From contig JAPLED010000059.1 of assembly GCA_026391475.1 (NCBI GenBank), positions 1 to 53,537 on the forward strand: 53,537 bases of DNA, written 5' to 3'. The position numbers and the translations under genes were made by a program. Of this stretch, positions 29,513 through 37,500 are shown piece by piece (the first letter of the stretch is position 1; every line of letters starts with the position of its first letter). The stretch is from Bacteroidia bacterium. GTDB taxonomy: Bacteria; Bacteroidota; Bacteroidia; Bacteroidales; VadinHA17. The notes under the pieces were generated by a model. It was not told where the DNA came from and searched no databases. It saw nothing but the letters and a program-made list of their open reading frames with translations.

Positions 29513-31261
29513 ATGGATTCAAACTTTTTCAAAGACTTTTCCGATAAGAAAGAACTGGAAAAGTACTCATCGGCCTTCACCCTTTCGGATATGGAAATCT
29601 TTATATTCCCCGATCTGTTCTATCCGCTTATTTTTGCAGACATAATGTCTCCTCAATTATGGATATGGAGGGACGATCCATGGTTTAAGGATATAGAAAA
29701 GAAGAGCTTCACAAACAAAGCCAACAGGATAAAACAGTATATTATTCAGAACTATGTTTTCAATCTTGATCTCTCAACCTGGGGACTTACCTCGAAAAGC
29801 GCTGAAATTGCAAGGTTCAGTGATTTTTTCGACATGGAGATGCTTAAACAGTCAAATGCACTTTTCGGGTATGAAGGAGACAAATACTATTTCGATATTG
29901 ATATAAGGAAACATTTTGGTCTCGATAAATTTGATTCTGACATAATTCCTTACTGGAAGACTGAAACAATTGAGGCTATGACAGCCTTCAGGTATAAAGA
30001 TAATTTCACATCAGGAGCTGGAGAATGTGTTTCACTATCAGCCCTTTATGCAGCCGCAATGTTTGTTGTTGGAAGAGTGCCTCTTGAGAAAATTTTTCTG
30101 ATTGCCACCCCGCTTCATTCGCAGAATTTCATAATTGAAAAAGACGGATTAATAACCAATAACCGCAGAATTGTCACAAAGAATATGTGGTATAATGGAA
30201 CTTCACTGTCTGAAAAAGCCAGAAGGGCTATGGAGAACGAGAAGGTAACTATAGTTTCGCATATTTCAGGTTATATTCATACTCTGTACAATGAAGCAAC
30301 AATTGACAGGGAAGCATATGACCTGTTTTCAGTTAAGCTTAAGGAGTTTCTTGTAACAGATTTAACCAAACTCATCTTCATCAATTTTCTTCGTTTTAAA
30401 TCCAAATATAAGGCTCTGTTCCAGTATCGCTGTGAGTGTTCTGGTAAGCAGAGGTACATTTCTCTTGAAAAATTGTTTGAATATGAACACACCAGTAAGT
30501 TCAATGTATCGGCTGAGACACGTGCTTCTTTGGTAAAAGAAATTGAAGGAGATGAATTTCATCTTAGTCCCATACAGGGAAAAATAATGCTTAATGATGT
30601 TGAGGAGATTCTGGAGACTCATTCCGGAAAGAGTCTGAAAGAAATTGAAAATGAATTTACTAAAATTATCGGGATAGTTTCTGAAGAGATTATTCATGAA
30701 ATGTTCACGGAACTGAAAGATTTTATTTTCATTGATCCTGAAATACCTGATTTTAATAAGAGTTTTATCAGCACCGATAAGCTAAACATAATGGCTGAAG
30801 AGAGCCGCGAAAAGATCATTAATACAGTTGCCAGACATTCCGGCAAGTCAGAACTGGCACTTCTGTCACTCTATGTATACAGGCAGATGGATAAAATTGA
30901 CTGGCTTCCATTCATTAAAGCTGCAATTGAGCGAAACCCTGTTTGCTTCACGGATCTGAACGGAAAGAGCACATCAGAAGTTTATAATATCCTTAAAAAC
31001 ATGTCTGACGATTCAATTTATGACGGGAAGAGGCTGGCATTACCCGATGAGGTGTGGAATTTCAGGCGCGGGGATGGAATTGAAAAAGCTCTTTTACTTG
31101 CTGACTTTCTTCATCATAAGGATAGTTCATCATCAGTTTCAATCGAGATAGAAAATAAAAAAGTCACCTTATCGTTGAACGGGGGTGATTTTCATTTCAC
31201 CTCACATAAAAGTTTCAGAAAATCGATTCATATAACCGGAACGGATTATACAATTATCTGA
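29513..31261 (+). CDS. Uncharacterised protein, possibly transglutaminase-like
   Basis: A 582-residue protein without signal peptide or membrane helix. The segment SGAGECVSLSALYAAAMFVVG (Cys172) followed by LIATPLHSQNFI (His202) resembles the Cys-His arrangement of papain-like or transglutaminase-like folds, in which a buried cysteine begins a helix. A third residue could be Asp or Asn after His202, but I cannot fix it. The C-terminal half is mostly helical and unrecognised. It lies 51 bases after ndk, so it may be cotranscribed. The function is unknown and the fold assignment tentative. Confidence 0.55.
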   Translation: MDSNFFKDFSDKKELEKYSSAFTLSDMEIFIFPDLFYPLIFADIMSPQLWIWRDDPWFKDIEKKSFTNKANRIKQYIIQNYVFNLDLSTWGLTSKSAEIARFSDFFDMEMLKQSNALFGYEGDKYYFDIDIRKHFGLDKFDSDIIPYWKTETIEAMTAFRYKDNFTSGAGECVSLSALYAAAMFVVGRVPLEKIFLIATPLHSQNFIIEKDGLITNNRRIVTKNMWYNGTSLSEKARRAMENEKVTIVSHISGYIHTLYNEATIDREAYDLFSVKLKEFLVTDLTKLIFINFLRFKSKYKALFQYRCECSGKQRYISLEKLFEYEHTSKFNVSAETRASLVKEIEGDEFHLSPIQGKIMLNDVEEILETHSGKSLKEIENEFTKIIGIVSEEIIHEMFTELKDFIFIDPEIPDFNKSFISTDKLNIMAEESREKIINTVARHSGKSELALLSLYVYRQMDKIDWLPFIKAAIERNPVCFTDLNGKSTSEVYNILKNMSDDSIYDGKRLALPDEVWNFRRGDGIEKALLLADFLHHKDSSSSVSIEIENKKVTLSLNGGDFHFTSHKSFRKSIHITGTDYTII

Positions 31262-31268
31262 TTGTAAG

Positions 31269-31355
31269 AGCTCGTAGCTCATAGCTCGTAGCTCGTAGAA
31301 AGACATCAAGACATCAAGACAGCAAGACAACAAGACAGTAAGACAATTAGACACC
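31269..31355. repeat. Composite array B: heptamers (AGCTCGT) joined to octamers (AAGACANN)
   Basis: Four heptamers at 31269-31296 (AGCTCGT, with AGCTCAT as the second copy), then seven octamers at 31300-31355 (AAGACATC twice, AAGACAGC, AAGACAAC, AAGACAGT, AAGACAAT, TAGACACC). It fills almost all of the space between two convergent genes and ends 2 bases before the stop codon of the DciA-like gene. Confidence 0.92.
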
Positions 31356-31357
31356 TG

Positions 31358-31648
31358 TTAACGCAAAACAATATCTTTGATCACTTCAGTGCCGGCTTTC
31401 TCGTTAAGTTTTTCTTTGAGTTCTTCCCTGAGCATGAGCAATTCATTTCTGACAACGGATGAATTCAGATGGACAAATAGAACATGATCTTTAATATAGA
31501 TTTTTGATGTACGGGAACTAATTGCCTTTCCGACAGTTTCTTCCCAGGAGTTAATGACTCCGACCTCGCTGAGTTTTCCATCGAGATTCATCTCCTTTAT
31601 GTAATCCTTAATCGCCTCGGCAAGTGATATTGTTTTACTTCGTCTCAT
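31358..31648 (-). CDS. DUF721 / DciA-like protein
   Basis: A 96-residue protein with the DUF721 pattern: SLAEAIKDYIKEMNL, VINSWEETVGKAISSRT, IYIKDHVLFVHLNSSVVRNELLMLREELKEKLNEKAG. DUF721 includes DciA, the ancestral loader of the replicative helicase, but short forms have not all been shown to do this. It overlaps recF by 4 bases, and this recF-DUF721 pairing supports a role in DNA replication or repair. Confidence 0.85.
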   Translation of the reverse strand: MRRSKTISLAEAIKDYIKEMNLDGKLSEVGVINSWEETVGKAISSRTSKIYIKDHVLFVHLNSSVVRNELLMLREELKEKLNEKAGTEVIKDIVLR

Positions 31649-32772
31649 TTTGTTGTTGTTCCATTCTGAGTAACTTCTTCCACGCCGTTTCCGGCAATTG
31701 TGAAAAGTTTATAATCAGTTTTGTGTAAAGATAAAATGTCCTGCAACCGGTTCTGGTGAGTATCAGTAATGAAGATTTGCCCAAACCGGTGATTTCCGAC
31801 AAGCCTGATTATTTGTTCAACACGTTCAGCATCAAACTTATCGAAGATGTCATCAAGCAATAAAATCGGAGAAAAGCCTGCTTTTCTTTTAATGTAATCG
31901 AATTTTGCCAATTTGAGAGCAACCAGATATGATTTCTGTTGTCCCTGAGAGCCAAGTGATTTCACTGAAAAATCATCCATCTCCAGGAGCAGATCATCTT
32001 TATGAATTCCAACAGTTGTGTATTCCAAAAATCTGTCTTTAGTTACAGAATTCAGAAGTGCTTCCTGAAAGTTGCCTTCAGAAAGATGGGAACGGTATTT
32101 AAGTTTCACCAATTCCTTACCTGAAGAGATCAGGGAATAGTATTCCTGAAAAACCGGGATAAGCTCATTAACAAGGATATCTCTTTCTCTGAAAACATAA
32201 CTTCCATATTTAACGAGTTGGGCATCCCATATAGAAAGCACATCGCTATCGAATCTGCCCGATAATCTGAAATCTTTCAGCAGCCTGTTTCTTTGCTGAA
32301 GCGCTTTGTTGTACCTGAGCACAGAATCAAGATATTCAGCATCATACTGGCTGATTATTTTATTAAGGAACCTCCGTCGGTCTTCACTTCCTTCTGAAAT
32401 CAGGGCGCTATCGGCAGGAGATATCATAACCACAGGGTACCTCCCGACATGGTCAGAAAGTTTTTGATACTCCTTCCCGTTTCTTTTTAATAATTTCTGT
32501 TTTTGTTTCTGAAACGCGCAGTAAATCTGATCTTCTTCCCCATCCCTGACAAATGTTCCCTGGATAATAAAATAGTCTTCACCATGCCTTATACTTATAC
32601 TGTCGATATTATTAAAGAAACTCTTGGTAAGTGACAGATAGTGAATTGCATCAAGAATATTTGTTTTCCCGACACCGTTATTACCGACGAAGCAGTTTAT
32701 TTTTGGTGAAAACTCAAGCTCATTCAGCTCATAGTTTTTAAAATTTGTCAGGGAAAGCTTTTTTAAGTACAT
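31645..32772 (-). CDS. recF: DNA replication and repair protein RecF
   Basis: A 375-residue SMC-like ATPase that helps load RecA at gaps. Walker A is GNNGVGKT at 30-37, the signature motif is KSLGSQGQQKSYLVALKLA and Walker B is PILLLDDIFDKFD. A minus-strand TAACTTTG at 32804-32811 about 30 bases before the ATG is a likely -7 element. Unlike in many bacteria it is not beside dnaA, dnaN or gyrB. Confidence 0.95.
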   Translation of the reverse strand: MYLKKLSLTNFKNYELNELEFSPKINCFVGNNGVGKTNILDAIHYLSLTKSFFNNIDSISIRHGEDYFIIQGTFVRDGEEDQIYCAFQKQKQKLLKRNGKEYQKLSDHVGRYPVVMISPADSALISEGSEDRRRFLNKIISQYDAEYLDSVLRYNKALQQRNRLLKDFRLSGRFDSDVLSIWDAQLVKYGSYVFRERDILVNELIPVFQEYYSLISSGKELVKLKYRSHLSEGNFQEALLNSVTKDRFLEYTTVGIHKDDLLLEMDDFSVKSLGSQGQQKSYLVALKLAKFDYIKRKAGFSPILLLDDIFDKFDAERVEQIIRLVGNHRFGQIFITDTHQNRLQDILSLHKTDYKLFTIAGNGVEEVTQNGTTTK

Positions 32773-33209
32773 CTGAATTGAAAATAGGGAAAAATTCCGA
32801 TGACAAAGTTAAAAAGAAACAGAAGATTTTTATTTTTATTTTACAACCGGAAACAATCAGGTAGGGAGATGCTGCATAGCCCAGAGGGGTTTCACTCCCA
32901 TTACGAAAAGCATCTTAGGAAGATCCCACGAGAGTGCAGTTCTTTGACATTCACCCCCTTATATTCCCCCCAAGGGGGGAAATATTTCTGCAAATAAATG
33001 TAATTCAACTAAATAGAACAGAATTTTCTCCCCTTTTGGGGAGATGCCGCATAGGGCAAAATTGATCAGAATATTGGTTATATAGAAACACTTGCATCAT
33101 CATTTATCGAAAATCTGCATTTGTAATTAACGCTTACACCTAGTACTTCATGCTGTGCAATGCGTGTCACATGAAGTCCTGTTTATTAGCGGGCGTTCTT
33201 ATTTTCCGG
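32773..33209. repeat. Non-coding accessory spacer with dispersed-repeat fragments
   Basis: No convincing gene lies in these 437 bases. The motif GGGAGATGCYGCATAG occurs twice in the same orientation (32864-32879 and 33039-33054, one mismatch). Two strong hairpins occur: a CCCCCC-AA-GGGGGG core flanked by AT pairs (about 32961-32985) and CTCCCC-TTTT-GGGGAG (33028-33043). These look like fragments of a dispersed intergenic repeat. The far end (33129-33199) holds the attC-like structure described separately. Confidence 0.6.
33129..33199. repeat. attC-like folded site at the 3' end of the cassette gene
   Basis: An imperfect palindrome. The outer arms are AACGC (33129-33133) and GCGTT (33193-33197); the inner arms are ACTTCATG (33145-33152) and CATGAAGT (33170-33177). 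The 14-mer TTAGCGGGCGTTCT (33186-33199) recurs inverted with one mismatch as AGAATGCCCGCTAA at 33962-33975 on the other side of the gene. The size and layout resemble an integron attC site, but the core does not fit the standard RYYYAAC/GTTRRRY. Confidence 0.5.
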
Positions 33210-33923
33210 TCAAAAAGCAAAGTCAATTATTAGTGGTGAATGGTCGCTATGTTCTATCCAATTTTCATAAGTCCCGATTCCTATATTTTGAACTTTGTCA
33301 ATGATGTCAGCTGATGCAAAACAGTAATCAATGTGGTATGACTTATTTTGTTTACGTTGAAGAAAAAAAGTAGGATGTTTTTCTTTTCCCTGCTCAAACT
33401 CAAAGTGTCGGTGATAGATGCTGTTAATGTTATTATCGGCTAATTTACGAACAACATCTGAATGGTTTCCAACCCTGTCTTTATAGTCCCAAATTTTGTT
33501 GCTATTGAAGTCACCAATCAAAATTGTAGAGCTACCCAACAAGTCAGCATAGTGATTAATTGCAAGCCAAATTTGTCCAATATACCGAGCTTGATAATTT
33601 TCCTTGTTGTTCATTGCCCAAATTGCAAAAAGTATAAATGTTTGTCCTTGTCCGGTTACACGAAAAGGTAAAATGTATCTGAACTCAGGGTTGAAGGTTG
33701 GTAATAGTTCAAATTTGTAGTCAGAATATGAATAAATACCTATTCCTTTATGAATATTGTCACCATGCCAGTAAAGGTTATTTGGTCGTTTAGTTGCGGA
33801 ATTTAAATCTAATTTGTCGGGATGCTCAGATTCTTGGACTACTAAAATGTCAGGATTGTAGGACAAAATACTGGCTGCCTTTTTTCTAAATGCTCCTTGA
33901 CAGTTCCACGTTATAAGTCTCAT
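33210..33923 (-). CDS. Endonuclease/exonuclease/phosphatase-family protein
   Basis: A 237-residue metal-dependent phosphoesterase fold. Visible motifs are RLITWNCQG (Asn7), ILVVQESE (Glu31), LIGDFNSN (Asp138, Asn140) and the C-terminal HSDHSPLIIDF (Asp227, His228), with IDYCFAS before it, as in EEP-family nucleases. There is no signal peptide. It is the only gene in a 1.6-kb gap between recF and the TPR gene, is bracketed by an inverted 14-mer, and seems richer in AT-ending codons than its neighbours (judged by eye). Recent acquisition as a single-gene cassette is inferred. The substrate is unknown. Confidence 0.82.
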   Translation of the reverse strand: MRLITWNCQGAFRKKAASILSYNPDILVVQESEHPDKLDLNSATKRPNNLYWHGDNIHKGIGIYSYSDYKFELLPTFNPEFRYILPFRVTGQGQTFILFAIWAMNNKENYQARYIGQIWLAINHYADLLGSSTILIGDFNSNKIWDYKDRVGNHSDVVRKLADNNINSIYHRHFEFEQGKEKHPTFFLQRKQNKSYHIDYCFASADIIDKVQNIGIGTYENWIEHSDHSPLIIDFAF

Positions 33924-34416
33924 CTATTATCAATTATTTGCGGATTTATTGTGTCGCCCATAGAATGCCCGCTAACATCTCAATAATCGCAACCAGTTAA
34001 GTTTATTTGAGCCTTAGGTGAAACCCGCACTTACAAAATATGAAGTTTATAAAATTAAGTCAGTAACAGACTTTTTTATTTAAAATGAGTAACAGAAATT
34101 AATAAAGAACAATTAAGGGCTAAAGCCCAATCTTTCAGATCGTTGAATAACCCCGGACTTAAGTCCGGGGTTATTGATAATGAGACGTTTGCGGACTTTA
34201 GTCCAAAATCTGTATTTTGGAATTATAAAGAGGGAAATTACAGCTTTAGTGACCGGAAAGATCAGTCCTGAATTAGCAACCTGAATTAAATAATTATACC
34301 GGTGAAAATTGCTCAAATGATCTTATTTTTTCTTTTTTCAATTATTTGTTTCAGAATTATTTGAAAAAAATTACTTTTGCGGTGGTAAATTTGGAAGTTA
34401 AAAAGTAAAGACCGGT
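33924..34416. repeat. Non-coding spacer with a cluster of three related palindromes
   Basis: There is no gene in these 493 bases. After the inverted 14-mer (33962-33975) comes a palindrome cluster: GGGCTAAAGCCC (34117-34128), a perfect 30-base palindrome with half-site AATAACCCCGGACTT (34146-34175), and GGACTTTAGTCC (34193-34204). All share the form GGRCT, an AT core, then AGYCC. The arrangement looks like a REP/BIME-type element. The end of the spacer holds the promoter of the TPR gene. Confidence 0.75.
34345..34379 (+). promoter_or_regulatory. Probable promoter of the TPR gene
   Basis: TACTTTTG at 34372-34379 matches the -7 consensus. TTTG at 34345-34348 is 23 bases upstream, slightly longer than ideal. 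The ATG lies 37 bases downstream. Confidence 0.6.
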
Positions 34417-35103
34417 ATGGCTAAGAATAAAAAGGATGAAAATCCACAGTCCATTTCAAATGTTGAACAAACTCTGACCAAAACAGAACACTTTCTTGAA
34501 GAGAATTATAAGACTTTATTGATAGGATTAGGAGTAATAGTTGCATTGGTAGGAATATTCTGGCTTGGAAAGCTCTATCTTAACAAAAGAAACGATGAGG
34601 CTCAGTCTCAGATTTACCAGGCAGAAAAGTATCTTGAAATGGATTCTCTTAATCTGGCATTAAACGGAGATGGAAACTATCTGGGATTTCTTGATGTAGC
34701 CAAGGATTACAAATTTACAAATACCGGTAATCTTGCACGATACAGTGCAGGGATCTGCTATCTTCATCTTGGTAAGTACCAGGAAGCAATTGATTTTCTG
34801 AACAAATATTCAAAAAAGGATAAAGTTCTCGGGTCATTAGCCATAGGGGCTACCGGTGATGCTTATTTAGAACTGGGTGATGTTGATAAGGGTGTTGCAA
34901 AGTATGTTGAAGCTGCCGATTTTGCTAAAAATTCTTTTAACACACCATTATTTCTGATGAAAGCCGGTGAGATCTATGAATTAAACGGAAAATACTCCGA
35001 AGCATTAAAAGTTTACGAAAGAATTGAGAGTGAGTATCCTTTGAGCACTGAAGGAACAACAATAGAAAAATATATTGCAAGGGTAAAACTTCTTATTAAG
35101 TAG
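34417..35103 (+). CDS. Membrane-anchored tetratricopeptide-repeat protein (YfgM-like)
   Basis: A 228-residue protein. It has a charged cytosolic N-terminus, one membrane helix (TLLIGLGVIVALVGIFWLGKLYL, about 34-56), then TPR motifs facing the periplasm: NLARYSAGICYLHLGKYQEAIDFLNKY, SLAIGATGDAYLELGDVDKGVAKYVEAA and PLFLMKAGEIYELNGKYSEALKVYERI. The layout resembles YfgM, a SecYEG-associated helper of periplasmic chaperones, but sequence-level equivalence is not shown. It has its own promoter and is followed by a hairpin terminator. Confidence 0.82.
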   Translation: MAKNKKDENPQSISNVEQTLTKTEHFLEENYKTLLIGLGVIVALVGIFWLGKLYLNKRNDEAQSQIYQAEKYLEMDSLNLALNGDGNYLGFLDVAKDYKFTNTGNLARYSAGICYLHLGKYQEAIDFLNKYSKKDKVLGSLAIGATGDAYLELGDVDKGVAKYVEAADFAKNSFNTPLFLMKAGEIYELNGKYSEALKVYERIESEYPLSTEGTTIEKYIARVKLLIK

Positions 35104-35137
35104 TTGATATAAATAAATTACTTGCATTTATAAAACC

Positions 35138-35178
35138 ACGCATCGGACTCATTTCTTTCTGAGACAGATGCGTTTTTT
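35138..35178 (+). terminator. Terminator between the TPR gene and ribH
   Basis: ACGCATC (35138-35144) pairs with GATGCGT (35167-35173), with inner pairing CTCA/TGAG, followed by a run of T. It ends 17 bases before the ribH ATG, so it might also act as a leader attenuator, though no riboswitch motif is seen. Confidence 0.7.
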
Positions 35179-35195
35179 ATTTAAAAAATATCACT

Positions 35196-35684
35196 ATGAG
35201 CACTGTTAATCTATCAGTTTACGATCCGGAAAATGTTCCTGATGCCAGCGAAATGCGTTTTGGCATTGTGGTTTCTGATTGGAACAGGGAAGTTACATGG
35301 TCATTACTGGAAGGAGCTGTTAATACCCTTGAAAAACATGGAGCAACTGATGATAATATTATTGTCAGGCATGTTCCCGGCAGTTTTGAACTCACCCTTG
35401 GCGCTCAGTTTCTTGCAGAGTATGATGATCTTGATGCAGTTATATGCCTTGGTTGTGTTATCCAGGGCGAGACACCTCATTTTACATACATATGCCAGGG
35501 AGTAACTCAGGGTATAACTCAACTCAATATGGAGTACAACTTACCTTTTGTTTTTGGAGTTCTCACAACCAATACTCATCAGCAAGCCATTGACAGAGCC
35601 GGAGGAATACATGGAAATAAAGGTAATGAAGCTGCTGTTACAGCAATTAAAATGGCCGCATTGCAGCGTGAAACAGAGAAATAA
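35196..35684 (+). CDS. ribH: 6,7-dimethyl-8-ribityllumazine synthase
   Basis: RibH joins 5-amino-6-ribitylaminouracil and dihydroxybutanone phosphate in the penultimate step of riboflavin synthesis. The 162-residue protein has [16 protein letters not shown], the [18 protein letters not shown] segment with catalytic His95, and [18 protein letters not shown]. No other rib gene is nearby and no FMN riboswitch is recognisable upstream. It converges with the K+ channel gene 2 bases after its stop. Confidence 0.96.
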   Translation: MSTVNLSVYDPENVPDASEMRFGIVVSDWNREVTWSLLEGAVNTLEKHGATDDNIIVRHVPGSFELTLGAQFLAEYDDLDAVICLGCVIQGETPHFTYICQGVTQGITQLNMEYNLPFVFGVLTTNTHQQAIDRAGGIHGNKGNEAAVTAIKMAALQRETEK

Positions 35685-35686
35685 GG

Positions 35687-37435
35687 TTATCTGAGCACCC
35701 TCCGCACAAATGCCACCGTAAAGTAGGACATCATAAATACTCCAATAAATCCCTCAAAACCGGAGATTATCCTGCTCAATCCTATTGGGTAGACATCCCC
35801 GTAACCAATTGTAAAGAAGGTAATTGCGCTATGGTAGAATGACTGAAGAAGTGCAGAAAGATTGTCTGGATTATTTACTGACGATACCGTTTTGCCAAGA
35901 CCTGAAAGATCGGTCAGGAAATAGAGTGTTCCAAAGAAGATCCAGAATATAACAACACTAAAAAGAACCCGACCCGGAGAAGTTGCATAAAGTCCGATCT
36001 TGTCAAATACAAGCCATTTAAAGCCATGAGGAATATAGCTTGCTATTTTCGTAATCCCGCCCTTTTCTTTCTGCTCGGTAAGCCATGACTTTGCCTCATA
36101 ACGCTTGAACATTATATATGCTTCGTCTTCATCCTCGTATTTACCGGTTCCGCTGAAATTTTCTTTCAGAATTCTGAACTGTTCGGCTTTTTGTCTTAAA
36201 GTTGTTACTTCCTGGTTAACAATGATCTCATTGCATTTGTTTTGCCTCCAATTGATATATATCTTCCCGGGCAGTCTCATGCCGGACATGTCCAATGTTT
36301 TAATCTCAACAGGAAAATCATAAGGTTCCAGGTCAATAATATCGCGAACAATAGTATCAGAGATATTAAGGAGTTCAGCTTTAGCGAGGCGAAGATCAAA
36401 GTAGTGATCAAGATGACATGATTTAAGTGAGATCGTATGGAACTTTGACTCATAAAAACTAACATCACCATCGCCAAAATCAGTTCTTTCAAAACTTATA
36501 TCTGTATCGCCCATCTCCATGAGATTGAAGTTTTTAGGGCCATACCCCATCTCTGCCTTTTTGAACTGAATCTTACCCGCTTTGCAGGAAGCACCTTCAA
36601 AATTAACTTCCCCGTTCCCAAAGACTGAACGGTTAAAATTTATTCTTCCCGAACCAAAATCAACTGTTCTGAAGTCAACCCGGCTATTACCGAATTCAGT
36701 CCTTTCAAACATTATTTCACAATCTCCAAAAACTGAATAATGAAAATCCACCTTTCCTCCTGCAATCCTGGTAACCTTGAAATTAAAACGACCACTGTTA
36801 AAGCGGGTATTTATAAAAAGTAATTCGCCGCTGTTGAATTCGGTATTTGCAAAACTGACCTCTCCGTTTCCGAACCGGATATCCTGGAAATCCTTAATCC
36901 CATCTTTTACAATGGCATTCTTAAACATGAAATCGCCTTCGCTGAAGACAGACCCGGTAAACTCAACATTCCCGTCTCTGAATAGTGTATTTGAAAAGAT
37001 TATATTCCCTTTACCAAAAACAGACCCGGTAAAAAGAACTTTTCCTTTGGCAAAGTGGCTTCCATCGAAACTGACTTCACCATCTGAAAAGGAAGAGTAT
37101 GTAAAATCGGTACATACTTTAGATTCAAAGAATGCATTTTTTGCAGAAAAACCTTTGATCGGAACCAGTTCTTTCTTATCAATACCATTATGTCTTCTAA
37201 AGGATGCCAGAGAGAATTCCGGGATGTAATAGTTATCAAGAATGAGATCTTTTCCTTCCTTAATCAGGTAATAAACCAGGTTAATATCAACGGCACCAAA
37301 TAATTCAGAGCCAATCTCTTCACCTTTCTCATTATAAAATGTAACTATTGCGGTTCGCGGACAGGTCCTGCCGTCATCAGCAATGAACTTGACGTTTTTA
37401 ACCTCTATCCGGTAGTTTGTATAATCTGTAACCAT
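35687..37435 (-). CDS. Two-helix K+ channel with an 18-unit N-terminal solenoid of 12-residue repeats
   Basis: A 582-residue protein. The C-terminal part is a classic pore module: an outer helix (about 486-507), the pore segment with selectivity filter TIGYGD at 542-547, and an inner helix (about 555-578). Residues 119-334 are eighteen tandem 12-residue repeats of the form GxVxFxxTxFGx (for example GEVSFDGSHFAK, GNVEFTGSVFSE, GRINFNRSVFGN). They are predicted here to stack as a beta-solenoid in the cytoplasm. A short region with a likely coiled helix (about 410-470) links the two. The period of 12 differs from pentapeptide repeats. A gating or ligand-sensing role is inference. TAAATTTG at 37460-37467 (minus) is a plausible -7 element. 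Confidence 0.85.
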   Translation of the reverse strand: MVTDYTNYRIEVKNVKFIADDGRTCPRTAIVTFYNEKGEEIGSELFGAVDINLVYYLIKEGKDLILDNYYIPEFSLASFRRHNGIDKKELVPIKGFSAKNAFFESKVCTDFTYSSFSDGEVSFDGSHFAKGKVLFTGSVFGKGNIIFSNTLFRDGNVEFTGSVFSEGDFMFKNAIVKDGIKDFQDIRFGNGEVSFANTEFNSGELLFINTRFNSGRFNFKVTRIAGGKVDFHYSVFGDCEIMFERTEFGNSRVDFRTVDFGSGRINFNRSVFGNGEVNFEGASCKAGKIQFKKAEMGYGPKNFNLMEMGDTDISFERTDFGDGDVSFYESKFHTISLKSCHLDHYFDLRLAKAELLNISDTIVRDIIDLEPYDFPVEIKTLDMSGMRLPGKIYINWRQNKCNEIIVNQEVTTLRQKAEQFRILKENFSGTGKYEDEDEAYIMFKRYEAKSWLTEQKEKGGITKIASYIPHGFKWLVFDKIGLYATSPGRVLFSVVIFWIFFGTLYFLTDLSGLGKTVSSVNNPDNLSALLQSFYHSAITFFTIGYGDVYPIGLSRIISGFEGFIGVFMMSYFTVAFVRRVLR

Positions 37436-37500
37436 TTTTGCCTGTTTTTAAAATAAAGTCAAATTTAAAAAAATATAAACAATCTGATTTTTGCTCACCC

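Noticed and set aside
31269-31355. CRISPR array
   Set aside because: The repeats are 7-8 bases without spacers and there are no cas genes.
32800-32997. A 65-codon open frame on the plus strand
   Set aside because: It is made of the GGGAGATGC repeat and a C/G hairpin, has no domain, and its protein is composition noise.
33129-33199. Canonical integron attC site
   Set aside because: The core sequences do not match RYYYAAC or GTTRRRY, and no integrase gene is present. I keep it only as an attC-like structure.
34113-34316. A 67-codon open frame on the minus strand
   Set aside because: It is read straight through the REP-like palindromes; the reading arises from the repeat, not from a gene.
35104-35195. 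FMN riboswitch before ribH
   Set aside because: The only structure is a simple hairpin followed by T residues; the conserved riboswitch core is absent.
36777-37229. A 150-codon plus-strand open frame inside the K+ channel gene
   Set aside because: It is a shadow of the 36-base coding repeats of the solenoid and shows no independent domain or start signal.
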